This document shows, piece by piece, positions 43,996-55,015 of a DNA stretch of 64,000 nt (positions are counted from its first letter, which is position 1; each line of letters begins with the position of its first letter). Both the position numbers and the translations under genes were made by a program. The notes beneath the pieces are model-generated. The model was given only the letters and a program-made list of their open reading frames with translations. It did no database searches and was not told where the DNA came from. This stretch comes from Neofusicoccum parvum. Lineage: Eukaryota; Ascomycota; Dothideomycetes; Botryosphaeriales; Botryosphaeriaceae. The stretch covers positions 124,001-188,000 of the forward strand of contig CP087211.1 of assembly GCA_020912385.1 (NCBI GenBank). The letters run 5' to 3'.

Positions 43996-44863
43996 TTAAA
44001 CAGGGCCACCGCTCTGAACCTCCGCCATCTTTTCCGCCGCCAACATCGCCTCGCCCCTCACCCCCTCCTCGCACGCATCCTCGCTCCGCGCAATATCCTC
44101 AAACTGTTCCTTCCAAAACTCCCATCGCTCCACAGAAACGCCCCTCTTCCCTTTCCAAGGCCTCCCACCCCCCTCCTCCCCCAACTCCACCTCGCCGTAA
44201 ATCTCCCGCGCACACTCCAGCACCCAGCCCGCGGCGATCGGAACGTGGAAGTCGAGAGCCCCGTCCCTCGACCGGTAGGCGCGCGACCGCGGATGCGGAC
44301 GGCCCTTCAGCGCCAGCGAGATGGCCACGACGGCGTCGCGCGCGCGCACGCAGACGCCGGCGCGCGTGAGGCGGGCGGCGAGCGTGTTGAGGTTCCTCTA
44401 CGGGCTGGGGTCTTGTGTTTCAGCAGGCGGCTCTGCGCGGATCTCTGTGTGCGCGGATCAGCAGAGCAGCGTCTCGGCGACGAAAGGCAGGGGCGGTACG
44501 GTTGAGTCTCTCCGTCAGTGCGGGACCCATGTTTTTCAGCTCGGCGAAGAGATTTGGCTGGGTGGGCGCGTCGCGGAGGGCGGCGATCAGCGCGACGAGC
44601 CGCGCTTGGGAGGCGTGGTTGTGGGGGACTTGCTCGCCGGTGCGGAAGATGATGTCCCAGGCCTGCCAGAGGAAGCCTTCGGGGTTTGACTTCTGCTCGG
44701 TTTGGTTGAGGTGGAATAGCTCGGTGAGCTGAAGAGCGGAGTCTGTAGGAAGTGATTGAGATGTCGGCTGCAGGTACTCCGTCAGGATATCGACAATTCT
44801 ATGCTCGATGACCCATGGCTCTTCCTCGTCCTCGGGAAAATCGATGAAAAATTTCAAAGACAT
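43996..44863 (-). CDS. 3632-type fungal protein, junction between two blocks unresolved
   Basis: Two blocks of one family are present. The first (44863 to about 44495) runs from MSLKFFIDFPEDEE through GPALTERLN. The second (about 44398 to 43996) runs from RNLNTLAARLTRAGV through W-E-F-W-K-E-Q-F. Together they resemble the DUF3632 family of fungal proteins of unknown function. No GT-AG intron joins them in frame: donors near the end of block 1 are phase 1, while the acceptors before block 2 need phase 0 or 2. A small indel, a non-canonical intron or decay is possible. Start ATG 44863 is the first in a good context. Confidence 0.55.
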
Positions 44864-45167
44864 ACGAATGGTGATCGTATGCGTTCGAAGATTGAGGAGA
44901 GTAATCAATTGCGTTTTTTACTGACACGTTGACCTGTGTTGGCTCAATGGTAGAAGTTGTCTGAAGGGCCGTCAGCTTCCTGGTCCGAACGCTTCAATAG
45001 CCCCGTTTTAATCGGCCCACCAAGCAGCTCACTCCTGATTGAAGCTCAATTCAAATTTTTGGGTATGCATATAGTTTTTCTCAAAAATAATAATGAAGTG
45101 CCACACTCGAAACTCAAACTACTTGGCGTCACTGCTGTTCAATCTGCTTTGTTGTGCCAATACCCGT
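44864..45167. other. Short intergenic region
   Basis: About 300 bp between two minus-strand genes. No gene recognised. Confidence 0.5.
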
Positions 45168-46398
45168 TTACGAGGAATTTTTGGAAATCAGACCTCGGAC
45201 CTTTCCAGCAACGCCCCAGCTAATCTTGTAACCGCTTGGACCGGCACCGTAGCAATGGGCAACGCAGAGCTCTTTCGACTCGTTTTTGAAGCCATCAGGC
45301 GCCGTTTCTTTCACCAAGATCTGTTCAGTCTCCAGGCGTAGACCTCCATGTCGCATAGGGCGGCGTGCGACATATGATTTCAGCACGTGCAGTCCGGCAG
45401 CAGACTCTGGCTTGCCGGGCTCGGGCTGCAGCATGTCTGGGCAGATCTTGGAAACTCTGTCCAATATTCCTGCGATGGCTGCAGAGCTGGGGGCTGCGGA
45501 CCTGTTGGATGACGAACACGTCAGAGAGATTTTTGACTTCGTTGTACAATGGATTAGAGACGACCAACCAGTTGTGAGGTTCTTTGGTTCCTCCAATGAC
45601 GGTGCCTCCCCCGAGAGGACGTGGGATCACCACAGTTGCAACTCCGTCGGCTGCGTGGTGCGAGACAGTGCGGTCATATGGATTGGAGACGATGAGAAAT
45701 TGGCCACGGGAAGGGTATGACTGCACATCCCCAAAGCCCATTCCACTCGCATTGACCACTGTGGTAGGTCTCGGAATGTCACAGTTCTCAGCATGTTGCT
45801 CACATGCTACAGAGTACGCTTCGGCCACCGCATTCAATCTCGCACGGATGAACGTGACACCACGAAGCTCTGCTTGCCTCTGCAGCCATGCAAGGTATCC
45901 CGGAGTGTTTATCACCCATGCGTCGTATGTTATAGCCGTGTGAATGCTTTCGTTTGGAGTATCGGTCGGATCCACAATGGAGAAACCGGGCCAGGAAGAA
46001 AAGTCCTTAAGCAGCGATGATGCAGCTTCTGGGTCCTCGAAATACTCGACAGCAGGAATGAATTGAATTCCAGTGCTCGAATCCTCTTTAGAAAGACCCT
46101 GGAGCTTGGTATAGGTCTCCTGCATGAGGTCCCGCTCAAAGGCTTCCTGGGAGTTGTTTACCGGCGTCGGCCGGAAGTGTGCGCCAGCCCATGGTGATGC
46201 ATAGTCTATGCTGGAGTCGCCGGGGAGTTCGCGTCCGATCACGGTGACGCGGTAGCCGTGGTTGGACAGCTCCAGTGCACAAGTGAGACCAAGCACGCCG
46301 GCACTTCGAGCATAGACTTGCCAATTAGTGGAGTCATCCAAGAGAATCGACTACAAAAAGAATACTTACCCGATGACAACAATGTGTTCTTCCACCAT
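45168..46398 (-). CDS. D-amino-acid oxidase (FAD-dependent)
   Basis: Three exons (46398-46370, 46303-45569, 45501-45168) encode 365 aa, the usual DAO length. The FAD-binding GAGVLGLTCALEL motif is created by splicing the 29-bp first exon to exon 2. D-Y-A-S-P-W-A-G-A-H-F-R-P, P-R-G-Q-F-L-I-V and the late N/H-C-Y-G-A-G-P-S-G-Y motif are family signatures. It would oxidise neutral or basic D-amino acids to keto acids, ammonia and H2O2. Many fungal DAOs end in a peroxisomal SKL-type tripeptide; here the chain ends N-S-S, so peroxisomal import by that route is not predicted. Intron 2 uses an uncommon GTTGGT donor, but frame and motif support it. Confidence 0.9.
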
Positions 46399-47085
46399 TA
46401 TTGCAAGAGAATGGCTGCAATCATAGACACGAAGATCAAGCATTGGAAGGCGGAGAGAGGTTCCAGGAGTAGGGGAGAAACGAATGACTCATCGAGCAAA
46501 CTGAGGACTCTTCCTTAGTGTCTTTCGTATTGCGCGTCTCGGTTGGAAGTACTCACCTCATTCGGTCTAGCGCTGGACTACGGAAGACATCAACCATGTC
46601 TCAGGAACAACTAACAACAGTCCCGTAGATTGACTCGATTTGATATAAATTGGTAGTTGGAATAGTGAAAAGGTCCGAGTCCATCAAACTTATATCTCAT
46701 TTCGGATAGATGGGATGCACGATTCACACGGAGCTTTCTTTAGCCGCCACATGCCTCTACTTCAAAGCGAGAGTCCTAACGATTGCCAACCTCATATGGA
46801 AATATATGCGCCCGCTAACAGATATTCGTAGCCACATTGGAGCGTGCTCCGGCCGTGCATACCCATGCCATTTCAAGTCAAGCTGTTGGTGTTCCCACCA
46901 GCTTGTTAAGCATAGCTGTCATGCCGGAGAAGCTTGAATTAGTGAACGTCTCCATTGTGTTTGCCCAAAGAGTGTGGCTTGTCTTCGGGGTAATGTTGCA
47001 ACGGCTCGGTGGCCACCGAGTGTGACTGGCTCGTAGATGTGGGCACGAGTGCGACATGAGTAGCAGGTTCATCTGACGGGATTAT
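46399..47085. other. Intergenic, no gene recognised
   Basis: Upstream of the DAO gene and 3' of the aquaporin gene. Nothing recognised. Confidence 0.45.
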
Positions 47086-48189
47086 TCAGAGGTTGTTGAA
47101 ACTATGGAGAAAGGGGTAGACAGCGAAAGATGGAGATTCACCTGATTGCACCAAGGGCGCACCGGGGCGTTGGACATCCTCGCGAGTACTGGGTGGGTCC
47201 CTGACAGGCTGGAAGGCCTTGGTTTCATTCTCGTCGAAATCCTGGCCCGGGTTTGCAGTCTCGTATTCCAATGACCTGATGAGTCTGTACATTATGACTG
47301 CAAGGATGGAGCCCAGTCCGGGGCCGAGCCAATAGATCCAATGATAGCCATCGAACTGGTGGAGAATGACGTCCGGACCAAAGGAGCGTGCCGGATTGAG
47401 GCTGCCTCCAGTGAAGTACACGCCCGCGAGGCTGTCAGTTTCTTTTCTTCGTAGCACTCATGGTGGCACTAACCTGATAGCTCAGCCACGAAGAGGGCTA
47501 AGCCGATACCGATGGGTGCCAGGAATGTGCTCTTGTGCTTTTCCGCTGCTAGCATGAAGACGGTGAAGACCAGCATGGCGGTCAAGAACATTTCGATGAA
47601 CAGACCCCGCACAACCGATGTGTCTCGAAGTGTTGTTCGAACATTCATCGCGCTGGGGAAAAGGGCAGAAACGACGCCGGCGGCGGCTATTCCTCCGATA
47701 ATCTGTGTGAAGAACACAAGGCAGCCTCGGATCCAGCCCAGAGCGCCAATGAGGCACAAGCCCAGAGTAACCTACACATGGAATTACTTCGGGTAGGATA
47801 GGATGCAAGACAGGGTGACCCACTGCTGGATTGAAGAGTCCGCCAGAGATGCGGAAGAAGACCCAGATGTTGGCCGCAAGAGAGAAGCCGAAGCCTAGGG
47901 CGATGAAGAGCAAGTCCGACGTGTTCGGTGTGTCGGAGGTAGAGCTACTCGCGGCAGCTGTGGTTGCCACCTGCGCTGCCGACAGGGCAAAGAATAGGAA
48001 CATGAACGTCCCGACAAACTCTCCGAGCATAGCAACGAAATGATTCCTCACTCTGCTGGGCATCCAGCTTGTCCCAGGGAGTCGGCGCGCTGGAGGGTTC
48101 GCATTTTGGTTCTCCACATCACGGATTGCGGCTCTTTTTGGCCATCCAGGAATAACAATGTATTGTTCAGAGGGCTGGTTGATATTCAT
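47086..48189 (-). CDS. Aquaporin / MIP-family channel
   Basis: Exons 48189-47824, 47771-47474 and 47441-47086 give about 339 aa with six predicted membrane helices. The first pore motif N-P-A (NPAVTLGLC) is split exactly after its Ala codon by intron 1; the second is in SLNPARSFGP. Selectivity-filter residues cannot be set with certainty by eye. Intron 2 is problematic: the only in-frame solution is 32 bp (47442-47473), shorter than normal, while the 42-bp alternative breaks the frame ahead of the second NPA. A small indel is possible. The C-terminus may be altered by a further intron starting near 47127. Likely a plasma-membrane or vacuolar water/glycerol channel. Confidence 0.8.
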
Positions 48190-50338
48190 CGTGGTGTAAT
48201 GGGAAGTGACGACGATAGGGAGGATCCACAGATGGATTGTAAAGCAGAGACACGCTATTAGATAAACCTTCCCTTACTAGTAGGGGGAATCAAGCGGAAA
48301 GCATCATCTGTCTGCCGTGCGACCGTAAAGGAAGCGGGAGAATGACGATAGTGTAGTTCAAGTGATGCAGAGATCGGCAGGCCGACGGGGATCTCCGGGT
48401 AGGCACATACACGCATTACACCAGTGTATCACGTCCCGCGAAGTAGTTTATGGCACTGGAAATGATGTACACATATTTCATGCCGCTCGTGCTAAGCTTC
48501 CCTGGACGTAGCTTTATGGGAATCGAAAACATGGTCTCCGTGTTCCTGTGATGTTTTCTCAGGTCGCCAGTCGCCCTGGGAAGAGAGATGGATAACGCCG
48601 CTAGCCGACCGATCGCTGATCTCCCACCAACATCCCTGTTTTCCAAAAGAAAAGTGCAGACGCACGCCGGCAATTCCGGGAGAAATTGGTATAATGGGGT
48701 GATCTTGGACAACGACGTGTTTGTGCAACAGTAGCTGGGCGTCTCATGCACGCCTTTTCTTTTTCCTCCCGCTGACACAGCAGTGTTGTATTCTGACCCC
48801 GATGGAAATGAGCGGCTCTGTACGAGATTCATGACGTACCAGGCTGCATGAGTTACTACTGTGGTGCTTCTATCTATTACAACGTTAAGTGGTATCACTG
48901 CTGGTGTCGCCTTTCGATCATGGCTCAGTCATGATGCTTACCCGTTCCACAGCCTGGTTCAGAAGAAAGCGAGCATAGAGAGAGAAAGTTGTCAAAGGAC
49001 AAAATGAAGAGGGCCTCTCCTTTCCCAAGCACAATTCGAGCCGATGTCGCTTGCGCCTGAGCAGTCGAAGTGTTCATCCAAATTAGATAGTGACTCAGAG
49101 CGCGCGGCAAAGACATCCGCACGAATCATTCAACTCCAACGCGAACATGCTTGCTGCTTGAACTTTTCGGTGGCAGCTTGCGCTGGCAATCGGCTGTGAA
49201 ACCCGCCTGCATTGGACAATGTTCCTTGGCCTTCTATTTGGGTAAGGTCTTTGCGAGGATATGTCGCACACATGCGGATCTGTGGTACTTCGGGACCGTT
49301 GAGCGCGCGGTGCAACTGCAACCATCAAACACGAACATCGAAGACGATTGCATCAGAGATCTCGGTTGCCAGGGTCCGGAGCGTTTTCAGGTCTCGGCTA
49401 TGTCGCTTGGCGGTACTTGTCGAGGACATCGGTACGAATAGCCGGCTGTCGTATCATTCGACACTTGACGAGTTGGGTCCCCGTCACTTCCTTCTTTTTT
49501 AACAGGACCTGCCTGTTCTGCTTCTTCCAACAACCCCATCGCTGGGCTCTCGGCCAACAAATGTGTTTCAAGTGTCGAGTGAGTCATTGAACAACGGGGA
49601 CACCGGCAGCGGCTGATAGGCGAGAGGGGCTGTGACGGGATCCACTGGCATGGGGTGGGCAAATCCTGGGCGATAAGGGGGCCAGTGTTGCGGACGTGGC
49701 TGGTGAGCGGGGACGTGATGGACGAGGCGGTCAAATCGGTCGAGAACAGACTGGAGCCGGACTGAAGCCTCTGAAACTCGTCAACGAGCAGCGGATAGCG
49801 AGGTGAAGATAAGGGACAGGGTAGCTGGGAGTCACGGAAAGGGTTGGGCACGGGTGAGGCGAGGTGTTTCGATCGTCACACGGGTTGGGCAAGCATGGCA
49901 CGACAGCGATTGATAGCGCAGGGCGTGGCGTCTAAGGCGCGGTGGGGATTCAGGGCGCGCCGTCGGACTGCTGGTGCGGAACCAGGGCAATCGAAGGACA
50001 GAGAATGCTTTTTGTCCACGAAGGTCTCCAGAGGTATAAATGGATACGGCGCGGCATGTCACGGCAGGGGGTGATCGTCGGGTGACTTTTTTCTCGCGCG
50101 CGGGCCGACACCGGCGCATCGGGAAGAATCGGACAGCTGCGCAGCGCGGCGGTGCGTGTCGTCACAACAAGCTCCACCAAGTGGCGCGGCGCTGTGTTTC
50201 TGGCCCAGCTCCCCTGCGTGGCGGCCCGCCCGCCGTTGCTTCTTAATGAGCCGCAATCCACTTTCCGCTAGCCTGCTCCTTCTCTTCTGAGCAGTTCCTC
50301 CCCCCAGCACACCCAAGCACAGTGCCACTCGCCCGACT
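48190..50338. other. Long intergenic region
   Basis: Two minus-strand open stretches (48416-48898 and 49387-49851) have no motif, no good start and no splice support, and were not accepted. The right end holds the TATA box for the transporter. The composition shifts from AT-rich to GC-rich around 49.8 kb. Confidence 0.45.
50035..50040 (+). promoter_or_regulatory. TATA box, probable promoter of the transporter
   Basis: GGTATAAATGG about 300 bp before the ATG at 50339, allowing a leader of about 270 nt. Confidence 0.4.
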
Positions 50339-51859
50339 ATGGCATATCACGAACACGGGGCCGACCAGGCTGGCGCCCAGCCACGGTCCTCCACCGATCT
50401 CTTCCACGCTCCCGCCGCGACTGCCAGCGACGGCAGCCGTGTCGACGCCCACTGGCCCGAAATCAATCTCGAATCCGGATACACAACCGAGGCCGATGGC
50501 CCCTCCAACCTCGCCGACTACAGGAACACCGCCAGCGGAGCAACCACGCCGCGCTGGATCTACTCGCAGTGTCCGACGCCGCACCAGCCGCTCACCTCGC
50601 AGAACCCCAGCATCGTCTCGCTGCCACAGCACAAGAAATCCGTCGAGGATGCCGAGACCAACCAGGATCAGCACCCGGCATGCGACGCCTCGCCTGCGAG
50701 ATCGCCCGGGAGCAGCAGGATCGGCATCAAGGATCGCATCCAGCACCTGACCTGGGCCTGGTTCACCACCACCATGAGCACAGGCGGCTTGGCAATGGTG
50801 CTGGGCCAGACACCGCACCAGTTCACCGGCCTCCGCACCATCGGCAAAGTCGTCTTTATATTCGATCTCGTCCTCTTCGCCACGCTGGTGTCGACCATCG
50901 TGGCGCGTTTTATCCTGTGCCCCCGCGCCCTGAAAGCCTCCCTGACAGACCCCGTCGAGGCCTTCTTCTTCCCCGCCTTCTGGCTGAGCCTGTCGACCAT
51001 CATCGGCAACACGCAAGTCTACGGCGTGCCGGCGACGGGGCCGTGGCTCGTGACCGCACTCCGCGTCATCTTCTGGCTGTACGCGGGCGGCACGCTGCTC
51101 GTCGCCGTCTTCCTCTACCTCGTCCTCTTCACCACGCCGTCCGTCAACGCCAAGTGCCACGCCGACGCCGTGGCGCCGACCTGGGTGTTCCCCATCTTCC
51201 CGGTCATGCTGTGCGGCACGCTGTCGGCGCTGATCGCGCCGCACCAGCCGGCGGGCCACGCGCTCGCCATGATCGTCGCGGGCGTGTCGTTCCAGGGGCT
51301 GGGCTGGATCGTGTCGTGCGCGGTGATGGCGCTGTACCTGGGGCGGCTGTTCCACGCCGGCCCCATCCCGCGCCACGTCCGCCCCGGCATGTTCATGATG
51401 GTCGGCCCGCCCAGCTTCACGGCCCTCGCCCTGATCGGCAACGCCAACGCCCTGCCCCAGGCCCACCGCTACTTCGCCGTCATGCACCCAGGTGCCCAGG
51501 ATGTCCTCGTCGTTCTGGCCACCTGGGCCGCCGTCTTCCTGTGGAGCCTGGCCTTCTGGTTCTTCTGCCTCGCCCTGCTGGCCTGCTTGATGGCCGCGCC
51601 CAGGGTCCGCTGGACGCCCACGTGGTGGAGCTACGTGTTCCCGAACGTGGGCTTCACCGTCGCGACCATTGATGTGGGGAAGGAGCTGGACAGTGAGGGC
51701 GTGCTGTGGGTTGCCAGCGTGATGACGGTCGCATTGGTCGTAATGTGGCTGTTCGTCGCGAGTGCTCAGCTCAGAGCGATTGCGCTGAAGATGGTCTTGT
51801 GGCCTGGTAAAGATGAGGATAAAGACGAGCCGCAGGTGAGAGAATCGTTAAAGGCATAA
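50339..51859 (+). CDS. TDT-family transporter (Mae1/SLAC1-like anion or dicarboxylate channel)
   Basis: An intronless 506-aa ORF. A polar N-terminal tail of about 125 residues precedes ten predicted membrane helices. The first begins F-T-T-T-M-S-T-G-G-L-A, a signature of the tellurite-resistance/dicarboxylate transporter family, which includes yeast Mae1 malate permease, sulfite pump Ssu1 and plant SLAC1. The segment HVRPGMFMMVGPPSFTALALIGNA in the seventh-eighth helix region also fits. It probably exports or imports a small organic or inorganic anion across the plasma membrane. Its position next to the quinate-type cluster suggests an acid-transport role there, but the substrate is inference. 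Codon use is strongly GC-rich. Confidence 0.85.
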   Translation: MAYHEHGADQAGAQPRSSTDLFHAPAATASDGSRVDAHWPEINLESGYTTEADGPSNLADYRNTASGATTPRWIYSQCPTPHQPLTSQNPSIVSLPQHKKSVEDAETNQDQHPACDASPARSPGSSRIGIKDRIQHLTWAWFTTTMSTGGLAMVLGQTPHQFTGLRTIGKVVFIFDLVLFATLVSTIVARFILCPRALKASLTDPVEAFFFPAFWLSLSTIIGNTQVYGVPATGPWLVTALRVIFWLYAGGTLLVAVFLYLVLFTTPSVNAKCHADAVAPTWVFPIFPVMLCGTLSALIAPHQPAGHALAMIVAGVSFQGLGWIVSCAVMALYLGRLFHAGPIPRHVRPGMFMMVGPPSFTALALIGNANALPQAHRYFAVMHPGAQDVLVVLATWAAVFLWSLAFWFFCLALLACLMAAPRVRWTPTWWSYVFPNVGFTVATIDVGKELDSEGVLWVASVMTVALVVMWLFVASAQLRAIALKMVLWPGKDEDKDEPQVRESLKA

Positions 51860-52695
51860 CGGACGTAAAAATTACTTTTCCTATTCTTCTCTATTTTCTT
51901 CCCAAAAGACTTCTTTCTTCTTCTAAAAAGACATTAGAGTTATTTATACCCTAGATTAAATTGGACGCAAAAGGAACGGGCAGGGATGTATGCAAAAGTA
52001 GAACTTAGGCAGGCTACGGCGGTGTACGAGGTCGGTTAAAAAGTATTATGATACTTGGATATCTGTACAGATAGTTACAATTAATCCACACTATTATAAA
52101 TTCTTCTGCTTTCAAGTTCAGACATGGTGGACCGGATTCACCGGAATACGCGAGAAAGGTCATGCGAGTCTGAAATAGATGCCATTTCTTGGTAAAATGA
52201 AAGATGAGATTCCTCAAAACGCAAGTGCATTCTGAGCCGGACAGCATTTGAGATCGCACATGAACGATTAGTCAGAATCCTGCCATTCTGCCTGGCTGCC
52301 CTGGGGGGGAATGTCGTCCGAATTTTTGAAGACACATTGCAAAGACAATAATATATTCCCACGGTTTCATGCGGGAAGATAAGCGTTTATCATCTCACAA
52401 ATTTCCCTGAATAATCACCCCGGTACTATATGCGTGCTATCATACAGTTCGCGCTTCAACTGCATGGTGGAACTACGTGTTCCCCGGTGTCGGGCGGACA
52501 TGGCCCGTCCGAGGCGAGCCACATGGCCCGCTTCCCCGCACCCCGCTCTTTACAAAAGTGCGACTGTAGTCAGACCAGGAATCGCGGCCCATTTCCCCCG
52601 CCATTCACAAGACTGACATTCGACGTCGACAGAAAGAACTTCCGAAAAGCGAGACAGCTGTACACCTGGAGGTCAAGTCACTCCAAATCGGCTCA
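51860..52695. other. Intergenic with Qa-1F-like palindrome
   Basis: Lies between the transporter and the SDR, both on the plus strand. It is AT-rich with no gene, and contains the palindrome at 52377-52392. Confidence 0.5.
52377..52392. promoter_or_regulatory. Candidate QutA/Qa-1F operator
   Basis: AGATAAGCGTTTATCA matches the Neurospora Qa-1F site GGRTAARYRYTTATCC at 14 of 16 positions, differing only at the two outermost bases. It lies about 300 bp upstream of the SDR at the cluster's left edge. Confidence 0.5.
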
Positions 52696-53696
52696 ATGGC
52701 TCCACGTGAGGCGAAGCCTTCATTGGGCGCACCGGACAAGACCATAGGAAATCTTTTCAGGCTAGACGGGAGAACTGTTATCAGTGGGTCAAAAGCATAT
52801 ACAACACGATGAAAGCTGCTGATTGGTGCTAGTCACTGGCGGAGGTGGTGCTGTTGGGCTGGAAGTTGCAAGGTCTGTGGCTGAGAGCGGAGGCGATGTA
52901 GTGTGCCTGGATCATCAAGACAGCCCTCTGTCAGAACCCTGGGGTTAGTCTCCATCTGGCCTACACTACTTAAAATATTTCTAACGGAGGACCTTCTCAG
53001 AGAAATTACTTCAAGCCGCCAAGGAAAGTGACACAAAGACTTGGTATCACAGCTGCGATGTTGGTGATGAAGAAGATGTTCGCCGAGTTTTCAAGACGGC
53101 CTTATCTCTCACGAGATTCCCGCTGCGGGGCCTGGTGACCTGTGCTGGTATCAGCGGTAAAGGCCCGGCTGCCGAGTGGCCGATCGATTCTATAAAGCGC
53201 ATCATGGATATCAACTTCACTGGTACCTTCATGTGTGCGCAGGAAGCTGCGCGAGAGTTCCAGCGCAAGAACGTGCCCGGGAGCATGGTGCTGATTGCGA
53301 GCATGAGCGCCCACGGCAGCAACAAGGTAAACTTTTTTGCAATTTCTACCAAAGACGAATACTGACTAAATGAAGGGTGTTGACACGGCGGCTTACAATT
53401 CATCCAAGTCTGCGGTGGTGCAGCTTGCGCGCTCTCTCGCAGCGGAATGGGGCAGCAACAAGGACTACCCGCTCATTCGCGTTAATACGGTGTCACCAGG
53501 CTACATCAGGACACGTATGACAATTCCGACAATGAAAGCGGATGGCCTAGAGCAGCAGTGGTCTGAGGACAACATGATGATGAGGGTGAGCACTGCAGAT
53601 GAGCACAGAGGTGCCATCATGTTCCTGTTGAGCGATGCGAGCAGCTTTGTGACGGGTGCTGATCTGAGGAGTGATGGTGGACACACGGCTTGGTAG
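52696..53696 (+). CDS. Short-chain dehydrogenase at the edge of the quinate-type cluster
   Basis: Four exons (52696-52783, 52833-52943, 53001-53326, 53376-53696) encode 281 aa. Splicing restores T-V-I-I-T-G-G-G-G-A-V-G, the NAD(P)-binding glycine motif (~29-39). Catalytic residues are S in I-A-S-M-S and Y-N-S-S-K, and P-G-Y-I-R-T follows. It most resembles the sorbose-reductase/D-arabinitol-dehydrogenase branch of SDRs, so it may act on a polyol or cyclitol such as a quinate-like compound. That link rests on location next to quinate genes and on the operator-like palindrome upstream. All exon phases close. Confidence 0.85.
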
Positions 53697-53935
53697 AGAG
53701 ACTCTTGATCATTAGTCTTAATATTTCGGGCTATTCGTAGAAAGAAGAACGGCAAGTAGAGCGGCTATAGTCTTAGCCGCGAGACAATCTATTTCAAGTT
53801 CAACCTTCTCTATGATTTTACTCATCGCAAAACAAGAATAGCCACCAGCTCAAGTGATTCTCCACTGTCTTTGAACAAACCTCTGAACCCCTCCACTTTC
53901 CTCGTTTCATTCCATCCGCGCTTGGAGCAAGTCAC

Positions 53936-54862
53936 ATGATGGCCAACCATACCGGCAATCCGGATCCGACGAAAACACTCCATCTGGTCGGCATCGGCGT
54001 GAAGCACTCGATTGCTCCTCCCATGCACAATTTCATCGCCAAGTCGCTAGGGCTTCCGTGGGAGTTTCACAGCACAGAATGCGCGACGATCGACGAGCTG
54101 GTCGCCTTGGGACGCAACCCATCGACCGCAGGCCTCGTGGTGACGATGCCATACAAACAGACCGTCATGGATCGACTTGACGGGCTGGACTCACTGGCCT
54201 CGACGATTGGAGCCTGCAACAATGTGTACCGCGACCCCGAGAATCTCGACCGCTTGCGGGGAACAAACACGGACTGGCTCGGCATCAAAGGATGCCTGCT
54301 TGAGAAGAGCAGCAGCACGAGACGCACCGGCTCCCCTGCACTCATCATAGGCGCTGGTGGCGCCAGCCGTGCCGCTGTGTACGCCCTGAGCGTTCATCTG
54401 GAATGCACGACGATCTTTGTCCTCAACCGCGACGAGGGTGAAGTGCAAGATCTGATGCGCGACTGCCAGCGGCTGCCACGTGTGCCGACTATCGTGCACG
54501 TCACCAGTGTGGATCAGGCGAAGACGCTCGACACGCCGCACTACATCGTCGGCACTGTCCCCGACTTTGAGCCCAGTACCGACGCGGAACTGCTCGTCAG
54601 GGCTTCTCTGGAGGAATTTCTGTCTCGGTCAAGCAAGGGCGTGGTGCTGGATATGTGCTTCAAGCCGCGGAGGACGAGGATTCTCAAGTTGGCAGAGCGT
54701 CAGGGGTGGTCGACTGTTGAGGGTACGCATATTATTGGGTACCAAATTGAAGAGCAGTGGAGATTGTGGGCGGGGGACGAAGCTTCAAAGAAAATTGACA
54801 GAAATGGGGCGTGGGAGGTTCTGTTGAAGACAGCGGAGGAGAGCCCGGCGATCAATTTCTGA
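53936..54862 (+). CDS. Quinate/shikimate dehydrogenase (QutB/Qa-3 type)
   Basis: An intronless 308-aa ORF, ATG at 53936. The substrate-binding N-domain has H-S-I-A-P-P-M-H-N and catalytic Lys in V-T-M-P-Y-K-Q (~76). The conserved Asp is in T-N-T-D-W-L-G-I. The Rossmann loop is GAGGASRAA, typical for NAD(P). C-terminal W-S-T-V-E-G-T-H-I-I-G-Y-Q closes the family. The shape, with P-P-M-H-N-F and a separate gene, matches fungal quinate dehydrogenases more than the SDH domain of AROM. It would convert quinate to 3-dehydroquinate or shikimate to 3-dehydroshikimate. Specificity between the two is not determined by sequence reading alone. Confidence 0.87.
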   Translation: MMANHTGNPDPTKTLHLVGIGVKHSIAPPMHNFIAKSLGLPWEFHSTECATIDELVALGRNPSTAGLVVTMPYKQTVMDRLDGLDSLASTIGACNNVYRDPENLDRLRGTNTDWLGIKGCLLEKSSSTRRTGSPALIIGAGGASRAAVYALSVHLECTTIFVLNRDEGEVQDLMRDCQRLPRVPTIVHVTSVDQAKTLDTPHYIVGTVPDFEPSTDAELLVRASLEEFLSRSSKGVVLDMCFKPRRTRILKLAERQGWSTVEGTHIIGYQIEEQWRLWAGDEASKKIDRNGAWEVLLKTAEESPAINF

Positions 54863-55015
54863 AACTATACTTCGTGTTTCCAACTTCGTCTGCAGCTGCG
54901 TGACGTTAGTTTCACGTTGAATTTCTGAATCCTTGCTTTCCGACAATCACGATGTTGTAACAAGTTTTTCCAGGAGTGATGGGATGAAAGCTCGTTCTAC
55001 TCTGGAATCCGCTCA

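Noticed and set aside
48416..48898. 160-codon minus-strand open frame
   Set aside because: No motif, signal peptide, good start context or splice partners; length is within chance for this region.
49387..50119. Pair of minus-strand open frames upstream of the transporter
   Set aside because: Ser/Pro/Arg-rich, different frames without a plausible intron, and they overlap the transporter's promoter and leader.
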